Source of the DNA: Cymbomonas tetramitiformis
Lineage: Eukaryota > Chlorophyta > Pyramimonadophyceae > Pyramimonadales > Pyramimonadaceae
Reading direction: 5' to 3'
Length of the DNA stretch: 18,684 nucleotides
Assembly (NCBI GenBank): GCA_001247695.2
Contig: LGRX02012922.1
Location: 1 to 18,684 of the forward strand
The notes beneath the pieces were generated by a model. That model was not told the origin of the DNA, did no database searches, and saw nothing but the letters and a program-made list of their open reading frames with translations. Positions 1 to 7,138 of this stretch are shown one piece after another. The translations under genes were made by a program, and so were the position numbers. Positions within the stretch are counted from its first letter, which is position 1. Each line of letters begins with the position of its first letter.

Positions 1-48
1 AAAAAGGTGTACTTACGGGGGGGTGTATCACTGGGCGCAGTTAAAAAC
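1..48. repeat. GC-rich repeat unit, partial, at window edge
   Basis: This stretch (AAAAAGGTGT, a G-run with GTGT, then CTGGGCGCAGTTAAAAAC) closely matches the last unit of the tandem array at 3940-4116, in the same orientation. A further fragment with GGAGCCCCCC and CTGGGCTGC lies near 100-130. It probably continues left of the window. It is non-coding. Confidence 0.6.
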
Positions 49-241
49 AGAGGTACGCGAAAAAAAAAGGACTGCAAAAACGGACATAAATTGCAAAACG
101 GAGCCCCCCCACTGGGCTGCCGACACTGGGCTCTGTGAACGAGTCAGTCAACGATGAAAACAACGACACGATATGACATGGAAACTAATGACGATGATGA
201 TGATGACGGAATAGCAGTGCGACGATGAGAGCGTGACATAA

Positions 242-280
242 AATTCTCGCCCGAGAATTTGGAATTCTCGGGCGAGAATT
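242..280. repeat. Perfect inverted repeat, 18-bp arms, 3-bp loop
   Basis: Arm one (242-259) is AATTCTCGCCCGAGAATT and arm two (263-280) is its exact reverse complement, with loop TGG between them. Each arm is itself an 8-bp inverted repeat around a CC or GG centre, so the site could form a hairpin, a cruciform or two small hairpins. No gene adjoins it closely; the helicase frame starts about 560 bp downstream. Confidence 0.9.
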
Positions 281-843
281 GAAATGACGATGACACCCGA
301 ATGGTGTCATGGCACAAATTTCCAGTGTCGGCTTTTGCAGAATCGTGACCGTTTTTGCAGTTCTTGACAGTGGTGAGCGTTTATAGGAATAGTGGAAAGC
401 CTAAAGGGTTACGAAACTTTCAGTGAACTGTTGTAATATCCTATTGGATATTATATCTCTTTCTTTAAAAATTTTTGTATATTTTTACGCACTTACGCAA
501 TGGAAGACTTTACCCAAGACGTGGACGATTCTTTGGTACGCTTCGCGCGTTGTCTGAAATTGTGAGCGACGGATCTTTGTTCTTTGCCTTTGTTGCGATC
601 TTTGTTGTTGTTTGCTTACTTCATCTTTGCAACGAAAGTTTGCGGACCAACGGTCGGAACCTTCGTTTGCAATTCATACCAGGCCTGCGGCTCTATGAGC
701 GAGGCTTCATCATACTAACCTACAACCTTTGACTCATAGTCGAGGTTGCATTAGGTGTTAGGGTATGAGTTCAATTTTAAGCCTAATGGGCGGAAGCGCT
801 GCTGAATTTTTTCCGTTATTAAAGGGTTTCTTGTGCTTGGTGC
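281..843. other. Stretch with no recognised gene upstream of helicase frame
   Basis: Only short open frames are present and none resembles a known protein. An ATG at 500 opens a 21-codon frame that ends at 563-565 next to a GTGAGC donor-like site at 562. A plausible 3' splice site (pyrimidine-rich tract then TTGCAG) ends at 849, and a GTATGAG donor-like site lies at 763 with a CTGAAT branch-like motif between. None of the donor and acceptor pairs tried gave a clean in-frame join to the helicase, so no exon is claimed. Confidence 0.4.
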
Positions 844-2421
844 TTGCAGCGTTTGCCTCGCAAGAGTGGACCAGTGGAACCACTTGAGCAAGCATATGAG
901 GAGCGATGCCTTGCGGAGGTCCAAAAAGGTGCTATACCCGTTGTCATCCTATCAAGAGTGGAAAGCGAGAACTTCTACAAGGGTACCTTGTATAAACTTC
1001 TTCGTAAGTACGTGATCCACTCGCAAGGGTGTAACTTCGTCGCGCTAGTCGCGACGTATGGGGACGTTGACTTGGGGAATGGGCCGAAGTGCTTGGGGTT
1101 GGTGGTACTTGGGCCATTCTTTTCCTTGCGTTTACCCGAATTCCCCCACCCCAGCCCTTGGACAAGAGCAGAATACGCAAGTTTGAGAGACGATCGTTTT
1201 AAGCTCATGGCTCTTACTTTGAAGGCCCAAGACCAAAACAAGCGATGGGAAAGCCCATTCTTCAACCCTCTCAAAGTGCATGCGTCCGCTTACGCGTATC
1301 GCGTGCAAATGATTCTGGCTCTCCCTGACTCAAGCGAGCAACCTATTGCAACCACACTTTTGGACTCCCGACATGAAGACGTGATCCGGTCGGAATTTCC
1401 CGAATTGACAGGCACTTTCGTTGCCGGTGCGCCTGGAATTATTCTAAACAACGACCTAAATCCTTCGCGTGGTTTAGCGAACGGCACGCCCGCCAAATTC
1501 CACAGCCTGATTCTCCGAGATGAAAGCAGGTCCACCGATGCGGCGAAAATCAACAATGCGAATCCTGGCGAGGAGGTGTGGATCGAGCCGCCTTACGCGG
1601 TCAATGTTCTCATTGAGCATCTGGATTCCACAAACTGGTCCGATCGAGCGACATTAGCTCCCGAGCTTCGAGACTCGGCGAGCGAGGGAAATATGCGTGA
1701 GCATGTCACTCGTCCGCGCAGTATCGTACTTCCAGTTAAGATCTGCAAGCGTCTCGAGGAACTCCCCGTGAATCGCGCCTCCCGCAAAAGTAAGATATAT
1801 TATCGAACTCATGGGCTTGATCTTGCGTTCGCCTTGACCTTTCACAAATTCCAAGGCCAAACCGTGGACAAAATTATATTAGATCTAAGCCAAACGCCGA
1901 AGAATGTCTTCAACCTATGCTTTCAAGCATTTTATGTCGGGATGACGCGTGTGAAGAAGTCCAGCTGCATTCGTATATTACCCGGGCCCGATGGGCAAAG
2001 GCCAAAGCTATCTCATTTGCTGAATCTTAAGCCGGATCCGGAGCTCCAAAGATGGTTAGATGCATTTGATCGGCGGACTCGTGAATGGAAACAACCGCCG
2101 CCCGTGAAACTGATGCCCCGTCGCAAATCCGCTAAAAAGGCACAACCCAACAGTAGAGGCAATGGAGCCGGTGCCGCGGGCGATACGGTCACTCAAGAAC
2201 GACAAGGGCGTGGCGGCCGTGGGAAAGGGAAAAGTGGTGCTCGTGCCGCGGGCGATACGGTCACTCAAGAACGACAAGGGCGTGGCGGCCGTGGGAAAGG
2301 GAAAAGTGGTGCTCGCGCGACGAAGGGTAGCCAAGGTGGTAGGGGTGAAATCTCCGCATCGGTGCAACCGGTGGCATCGAGCTTTGAACACTTTCTCAAG
2401 AACCCTCGTAATTTTATTTAG
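844..2421 (+). CDS. PIF1-like DNA helicase, C-terminal part (N-terminally incomplete)
   Basis: The 3' half of a PIF1/RecD-type superfamily 1B helicase. Numbering from TTG at 844, GLANGT (210-215, preceded by a LNNDLNPSR segment) is the domain-2 signature of PIF1 proteins. HKFQGQT (334-340) matches the late motif usually written HKxQGxT, and YVGMTRV (364-370) matches the final Y-V-x-x-[ST]-R-V motif. The Walker A and Walker B motifs that bind and hydrolyse ATP are absent, and nothing upstream in the window supplies them. The frame is open from 823 with no ATG at its start; TTGCAG ending at 849 could be a 3' splice site. The tail (from about 420) is rich in Lys, Arg and Gly, with a duplicated 24-residue block. 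PIF1 proteins unwind DNA 5' to 3' in nuclear and organelle genome maintenance, but such genes are also carried by Helitrons and spread as repeats in protist genomes. A transposon-borne or pseudogenic copy is as likely as a host gene. Confidence 0.75.
   Translation: MQRLPRKSGPVEPLEQAYEERCLAEVQKGAIPVVILSRVESENFYKGTLYKLLRKYVIHSQGCNFVALVATYGDVDLGNGPKCLGLVVLGPFFSLRLPEFPHPSPWTRAEYASLRDDRFKLMALTLKAQDQNKRWESPFFNPLKVHASAYAYRVQMILALPDSSEQPIATTLLDSRHEDVIRSEFPELTGTFVAGAPGIILNNDLNPSRGLANGTPAKFHSLILRDESRSTDAAKINNANPGEEVWIEPPYAVNVLIEHLDSTNWSDRATLAPELRDSASEGNMREHVTRPRSIVLPVKICKRLEELPVNRASRKSKIYYRTHGLDLAFALTFHKFQGQTVDKIILDLSQTPKNVFNLCFQAFYVGMTRVKKSSCIRILPGPDGQRPKLSHLLNLKPDPELQRWLDAFDRRTREWKQPPPVKLMPRRKSAKKAQPNSRGNGAGAAGDTVTQERQGRGGRGKGKSGARAAGDTVTQERQGRGGRGKGKSGARATKGSQGGRGEISASVQPVASSFEHFLKNPRNFI
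2173..2316 (+). repeat. 72-bp direct tandem duplication inside helicase tail
   Basis: Two nearly identical 72-bp copies (2173-2244 and 2245-2316) encode a 24-residue block beginning AAGDTVTQERQGRGG and ending KGKSGAR. The duplication keeps the reading frame. The near identity suggests a recent event. The block is RGG-like and basic, which is compatible with nucleic-acid binding. Confidence 0.9.
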
Positions 2422-2494
2422 TGTATGCTTTTCGTGATTGAGATGACCTTGCCCCATTTTCGTGTGCAAAGTGTTGTTATTCATTACGCAATGT

Positions 2495-2840
2495 ACGACT
2501 CTTGAAAATATGTGCTAGGGATTCGTACCACGCCGTGCTAGACGACTACCGATAATATGTGATAACAATTCACCGCATCCCGCAGTATACGGCTCTCGAA
2601 AAAATGCGTTAGGAAATCGTGGCACGCCGTGCTGGACGACTCCCGAAAATATGTGATAACAATTCACCGCATACCGCAACATACGACTCTCGAAAATATG
2701 TGCTATGAATTCATGGCACGCCGTGCAAGACGCCTCCCGAAATTATGTGATATCGAATCACCGCATTCCGCGATATACGACTCTCTAACATATGTGATAG
2801 AAATTCATGGCACGCCGTGATAGACGACTACCGAAAGTAG
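2495..2840. repeat. 94-bp satellite built of two 47-bp half units
   Basis: ACGACTCT or a close variant recurs at 2495, 2589, 2683 and 2777, exactly 94 bp apart. Each 94-bp unit is two related 47-bp halves. Both halves begin ACGACT followed by a TATGTG motif. One half ends with a CACGCCGTG motif and the other with CACCGCAT and CCGC. About 3.7 units are present, with a few point changes each. No coding capacity is supported. Confidence 0.9.
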
Positions 2841-2967
2841 GTGCATATGTAGGATATGTATGAACAAAAAAAGCGAAAGTAACGAGTTTGTGTGTGGGGC
2901 GCCCCACGGCAAGGTTAGGGATCGGTTGGTCCGATATTCTGATAAATCGATTTATCGGAATATCACA

Positions 2968-3097
2968 ATCGATCGATTACCGAGCGAAAAAATCAGAATC
3001 GATCGATTACGAAGGGGGGGGATCGGAATCGATCGATCGTGTGCCTGGAAAAATCAGAATCGATCGATGACCAATAAAAAAATCAGTATTGATCAAT
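2968..3097. repeat. Left array of ATCGATCGAT palindromes at about 30-bp spacing
   Basis: The 10-bp palindrome ATCGATCGAT starts at 2968, 2998, 3028 and 3059, with a degenerate form (ATTGATCAAT) at 3088. Spacing is 30, 30, 31 and 29 bp. Each core is usually preceded by CAGA or CGGA, and some are followed by TACGA. The DNA between cores varies. A related palindrome centred on ATAAATCGATTTAT lies just upstream, near 2942-2955. Confidence 0.85.
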
Positions 3098-3109
3098 TTT
3101 GAAATTGAA

Positions 3110-3690
3110 ATTCAATAATCGATATGGATTTCGATTATGGATAATGGAAAACGCTATTTACAAAACTACCCAACCTAGGGTACTCCTAGGATCCCATTGC
3201 TTGGCTGATCGACGCTGTCGGGTATAATGGTGTCCCCGGATCGATGAAGCACCTTCAATTGCCGATCGGCTAAGGACAACTCGCTCGTGGCCGTCATGAT
3301 GACCAAGGCTTTGTGCACAATTCGTTTCGAAACGTTGCGTGGCCATTCGTGACCAGCATTTCGTTTCAGAATTGCCATTCCAATCGAATTCCAGTCACAC
3401 GACAAACTCTTGCCATATGTCTACTTGCGAATTCTGCGTGAACGATGGGAAAGCGCGAACGAGGCACGCCGAAAATGAAGAGTCGCTTTGGAGTGACCCT
3501 AGTCGCCCATGGCTATGGCCAGGGCGTCGTCAAACGAAAGCAACCGTCGCTTTCCTGCTTAGTAAGGATTGTAAATAGGATTTTGATATTATTCAAAATA
3601 GACTTGTACCATCACAAGTCTGTGAATTTGTAGGGGGAAATACTTGTAATACTTGCTTTTAGGGCATTATTTATGCTCGTGGAGGATCAT
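3110..3690. other. Spacer between the two palindrome arrays; no recognised gene
   Basis: The stretch has coding-like composition but no recognisable family. A minus-strand frame of 76 codons (3405-3175) has a TTG start and includes a MTATSELSLADRQLKVLH segment. A plus-strand ATG at 3445 opens a 62-codon frame. Neither shows a known domain, and their overlap on opposite strands means at most one could be real. They could be exons of an unrecognised gene or old transposon sequence. Confidence 0.3.
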
Positions 3691-3760
3691 ATAATTTAGA
3701 TATCGATTACATCGGTATATCGATATATCGATATATCGAAACTTTGCTATCAAAATCGGA

Positions 3761-3924
3761 ATCGATCGATTACGAGTAAAAGAAATCGGAATCGATCGAT
3801 TACGAGGGAGAAGACTCAGAATCGGTCGATTATGAGTCTAAAACAATCAATATCGATCGATCGGACTCAAAGAAAACATCAGAATCGATCGATTAGTAAT
3901 ATGAAATAATCGAAATCGATCGAT
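3761..3924. repeat. Right array of ATCGATCGAT palindromes at about 30-bp spacing
   Basis: Cores start at 3761, 3791, 3821 (one mismatch, ATCGGTCGAT), 3852, 3884 and 3915, giving spacing of 30, 30, 31, 32 and 31 bp. The flanks match the left array (CGGA or CAGA before; TACGAG or TATGAG after several cores) in the same orientation. It is preceded at 3702-3740 by a run of TATCGATATATCGA-type sequence. The intervals between cores differ from each other. Confidence 0.87.
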
Positions 3925-3939
3925 AAGCCTCACGCCCCA

Positions 3940-4116
3940 CGGGGCGCAGCATTTTCAAAAAGGTTTGAACCCCAGGGGGGCGGTTGTGGGGCGGAGCCCC
4001 GTGGACAGTTTAAAAGGTTCAGGGTAACGGGGGGTGTGGGGCGGAGCCCCTGGGCGCAGTCCCAAAAAGGTGTAGTGGGGGGGTGTGGGCGGAGCCCCCC
4101 TCGGGCAGTCTTAAAA
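3940..4116. repeat. GC-rich tandem repeat with GGGGCGGAGCCCC core
   Basis: About three degenerate units of 50-65 bp are present. Each has a G-run, GTGTGGGG or TTGTGGGG, a GCGGAGCCCC core, then GGGCGCAGT or GGACAGT, and an A-rich AAAAAGGT or TTAAAAGGTT stretch. The core is a strong short inverted repeat (GGGGC and GCCCC). The same unit recurs at positions 1-48. A minus-strand open frame across it is only a product of the repeat. Confidence 0.85.
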
Positions 4117-4139
4117 ACTTTTCCGTATTGATACAGGAG

Positions 4140-4741
4140 AGGAGACGGGAGGGTCAACGCAACGCGCCTTCATGCTCCCAGGATATTTTTCATATAAATA
4201 TTTTAAAATATTTCTGAATATTTCTGAATATTTTTATATTTTTATATTTTACTTTTTCATGTATAAATTTAAATAAGCGGCGTCTTGACAAGAACCCTTG
4301 TCCGCAGACGTGTCATCCGATGTGGACCAACCACAGTACTCCATTTTTAGCAACGCAAGACAAGTGTCACTCAACTGCTGTCTCAGGAACAAGCCGAAGA
4401 ACTGTAGAAGGGCTCAGAAAATTGCGAAGTACGAACCCGTGAATTTTGAAACGCCCGAGTGAATAACTAGCTTGAAACGCGGTCATCCTTGCATTTACAA
4501 GCGCTTCCGAAATTTTTGTTGTACACTTTCGGCTCAACAACCCGATCGAAGAAGCTTACCGTGGTATATGGGTGCGAGCCAGGGTAGACCGCATCACAAA
4601 GCTATGGCAAGCAAACTCAAGGAAGACGCAGAGTATGCCTCTCAATTCCACTTCGTTGCGTCGGTTGCCTGCATGTTGCCAACTGTTGCTCTTAACCTTG
4701 GTGAGCAACTTTTGCTGAGACTCATATGAATTTATGGACGT
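4140..4741. other. AT-rich stretch, then uncertain sequence before DUF1810 exon
   Basis: Positions 4185-4275 are low-complexity A/T with repeated CTGAATATTT. From 4472 a plus-strand frame is open to a TGA at 4727-4729, with an ATG at 4568, but its product is not recognisable. A GTGAGC donor at 4701 and a TTCAG acceptor ending at 4749 would define a 49-bp intron, yet no frame upstream joins the DUF1810 frame across it without a stop. No exon is claimed. Confidence 0.35.
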
Positions 4742-5281
4742 GTGTTCAGGTTGTCCCCTGTTTTAGCAAGAATATTACAACAACAAGATTCTTGTGACGG
4801 ATCAGGCTACAAAACCCCCCTTAGAGAGATAACTGAAGGACACAAGTCAAGTCACTGGATATGGTGGATCTGGCCAACGTTGAAACAGCTCAGGCCTGGT
4901 ACGATGAGACCTGAATTTCTCCTCCCCGACTTCGAGACCGTACTAAACTACTTGCAGCACCCGACTCTATCAACACGATTGTGTGAAATTACAGCGGCAA
5001 GCGTTCACCATCTTGAAGGTGGTACCAACGCCACCAAGCTGTTTGGGAGCGCGACGGATGTCGAAAAGTTCCAAGAGTGCCTCACCTGCTTCATCGTTGC
5101 CGCAAAGGAGATGAAGAGTCACGAACTGTTCGAAATCTTTGCACACGCCTTGGATTTGCTTCCAGAGCCTTGGAAGGGTCTGCATCCGAGGGCAATGCAG
5201 GTGATTATCCAAGATTTCGGGAAGTTAAAAAATGCTAAGTCGGATGTTTCACTCGAAGCTTTGAGAGACTTTAACAACTAA
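4742..5281 (+). CDS. DUF1810-family protein (probable 3' exon)
   Basis: The frame reads as a nearly complete DUF1810 domain. It starts with a segment equivalent to the family N-terminus (VLARILQQQDS), then a residue run like the family's repeated Y-x-x-x-L-x-E-I, then the hallmark GHKSSHWIWWIWPTLKQL. A middle part YLQHPTLSTRLCEI matches the usual YLxHPxLxxRLxE, and LFGSATDVEKFQECLTCF matches the IFG-x-x-D-x-x-K-x-x-S-x-x-x-F stretch. Bacterial members are about 140 residues, so the 179 here suggests a short C-terminal extension. The function of DUF1810 is not established. The first codon of the open frame is GTG and TTCAG ends at 4749, so translation probably begins in an upstream exon that was not identified. 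The stop is TAA, followed at once by AATAAATATT. It could be a host gene or a pseudogene; the neighbours give no functional clue. Confidence 0.7.
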   Translation: MFRLSPVLARILQQQDSCDGSGYKTPLREITEGHKSSHWIWWIWPTLKQLRPGTMRPEFLLPDFETVLNYLQHPTLSTRLCEITAASVHHLEGGTNATKLFGSATDVEKFQECLTCFIVAAKEMKSHELFEIFAHALDLLPEPWKGLHPRAMQVIIQDFGKLKNAKSDVSLEALRDFNN

Positions 5282-6278
5282 ATAAATATTTTCAGTTTAG
5301 ACTGTTTTTCTTGCAAGTTTGGGGTGTGCTTTGTCCCGGGTAGTCCTCGGTCACCAACTTGGCATCAAGGCTCTAAGGTGGCTAGGTAGCAATGGCCGTG
5401 AGAGGAGCGTTTTGTTCGTTTTGCTTCGGAACACTACTGTTGCCGATATCTAGCTTGATATTATTGTTCCAAAGATTGTTCAAACATATAGCGAGCCTTG
5501 CGAGATATTGGCGCTAGATTGAGTGTTAAGCACTTCATCGTGTAGTCAAGGGGTAAATCTAGCATAAGGGAAAAAATTGCGGAATAAAAGAGTGTACTCC
5601 AAAACTTTCGCAAAGTGACGCAAAATACTTTCCAATAGTTGTATCGTTTTATGTGAAGTGATTGTTAAGTGATTGGTCGACGTCCATGAGAACTCCGAAC
5701 CGTTTTATGATTTTGAAAGTCATGGCCCTATGCGCTTTGGGCATGAGTGATTTAAGACTCCACCCTTTTTTAATCTCAAGCAATCGTGGACGGTGTAGAA
5801 CTCTGTCAACTTACCGTCGGTAGTGAACGCGGTGTATCGATTTGTTGCCGGTGGCACGATCGACAACTTTGTGTTGAAAAGAAGTCTCAAGTGTGGAGAT
5901 TCCGATCAATTATTGAATAAAACAGAAATTTATGTACAAGAAAAGGGTAGGGGTAAGTCTATTTTATCAATCCTCCTTCATGATTAATGGCGGAGTGCGG
6001 GGATAATGTTGGAGCGAATGATAGTAATTAGTAAATGCACATTGCTTGGCGGTAAGAATAGTCGTACACGGAAGAATGATGACGGCGATGCAGAACTCAT
6101 ACTCGGTAAGAGGACATCGTGCGAGATATGTCGCAGCGGGGAATCAAATTAAACTGAAATATGTACATAATAAATCGGTAAACTATAGCCTATCGTCGGC
6201 TTTATGCCGAACCCTGCGGCCGGATTGTCATGCCGGGTATATACAGCATCGTACCCGGAAGCACTGGATACGGGCAAT
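5282..6278. other. No gene seen between DUF1810 exon and LTR copy
   Basis: No open frame with recognisable similarity was found. Two small hairpins lie near the right end: TCGGC and GCCGA around a TTTAT loop (about 6195-6209), and CCGGGTA (6233-6239) with TACCCGG (6252-6258). They sit just before the point where the partial LTR copy stops (6279). Confidence 0.5.
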
Positions 6279-6496
6279 TGTCGCGAACTTATGCACCAAG
6301 CGTCCACACAAAGCACTACTCTCTAGTCCTACTACTAAGCAGTCTTACTTATTGTCAGCACTTCTACAACACCAGCTCAGCACTGCATATATTGTCTTAT
6401 GTGACTGCACAGCTAGCTTCTTACTGTAACCATACAAGATCTCAAAATTTTTGATATCTGCTTTTCTACAACTTATGCAAGCTCTTTTTCTCAACA
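6279..6496 (-). repeat. Partial second LTR copy (5' third), abutting the 3' LTR
   Basis: On the minus strand this starts TGTTGAGAAAAAGAGC at 6496 and runs to 6279. It matches 7103-6886 with only a handful of differences at a constant 607-bp offset. Similarity stops abruptly at 6279. The last bases of the neighbouring LTR (TTTTACA) end at 6497, so the two copies touch with no target-site duplication or spacer between them. Confidence 0.8.
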
Positions 6497-7103
6497 TGTA
6501 AAAGACTGTAAATGACAGTTCTGACGCCATAACACAGGAACAAGTCCAACAAATGTATATCTTCACAAGCAAAAGAATGCCATATATCATAAACTCTTAT
6601 ATCATAACACTGCTGTTTTCGCGGTCTGAGCGAGTACTTCCTAATTTCGGAATCGCCGTTACGAAGGCAAAACAAAAATGAGCGTCTGCCTCACTCTGCT
6701 ATGCCGCCCTACTTATTCTCGCTATCTCTAAACAAGTGTAACACCCATCCGTATTTCCGTATCTCCTCACTGTCACAACTCCTCGCGCGTATCGTACCGC
6801 ACGTGTCATACGTTTGTCACAGAGACTGCTACAGCAAGTGTCACAACCCGGCTAAGGTACACGATAAGCCGTGGTTTGTGACAGCTGTCGCGAACTTATG
6901 CACGAAGCGTCCACACAAAGCACTACTCTCTAGTCCTACTACTAAGCAATCTTACTTATTGTCAGCACTTCTACAACACCAGCTCAGCACGGCATATATT
7001 GTCTTATGTGACTGCACAGCTAGCTTCTTACTGTAACCTTACAAGATCTCAAAAATTTTGATATCTGCTTTTCTACAACTTATGCAAGCTTTTTTTCTCA
7101 ACA
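6497..7103 (-). mobile_element. 3' LTR of the Ty3/gypsy-like element
   Basis: Read on the minus strand, this 607-bp block begins TGTTGAG directly after a polypurine tract and ends TTTTACA, giving the canonical TGT...ACA termini. The first 218 bp are repeated at 6496-6279, which fixes the left boundary. It contains TGTCACA at 6771, 6815 and 6839 (plus strand) and inverted at about 6877, the last two forming a stem (6839-6846 with 6876-6883). A TATA-like GATATAAGAG lies near 6600 on the minus strand. No matching 5' LTR is seen above 13545. Plus-strand open frames at 6046-6429 and 6701-7036 share an identical C-terminal end only because of this repeat. Confidence 0.75.
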
Positions 7104-7113
7104 TCCCCCATTT
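7104..7113 (-). other. Polypurine tract (plus-strand primer site)
   Basis: The minus strand reads AAATGGGGGA immediately before TGTTGAG. A purine-rich run directly 5' of the 3' LTR is the expected primer for plus-strand DNA synthesis in LTR retrotransposons. It lies 25 bp beyond the stop codon of the last coding segment. Confidence 0.75.
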
Positions 7114-7138
7114 GTAGCTGCCACTGGTAGCACATACG

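Noticed and set aside
475..732. Open frame with a hydrophobic segment upstream of the helicase
   Set aside because: It starts with TTG, its only long feature is a short hydrophobic run, and it has no similarity or clear splice link to the helicase.
2056..2484. Minus-strand open frame with a repeated segment
   Set aside because: It is antisense to the duplicated helicase tail; the repeat simply reflects the 72-bp duplication.
2968..3924. CRISPR-like array: short repeats with variable spacers
   Set aside because: The repeated core is only 10 bp, intervals are about 20 bp and partly related, and there are no cas genes. The setting is eukaryotic.
4701..4749. 49-bp intron joining an upstream exon to the DUF1810 frame
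   Set aside because: The splice signals look good (GTGAGC and TTCAG), but every upstream frame gives either a phase mismatch or a stop after joining.
6046..7036. Two plus-strand open frames (6046-6429 and 6701-7036) ending in the same 47-residue stretch, as if a duplicated gene
   Set aside because: The shared end is the antisense of the duplicated LTR segment, not coding sequence. The upstream parts are unrelated and no known domain appears.
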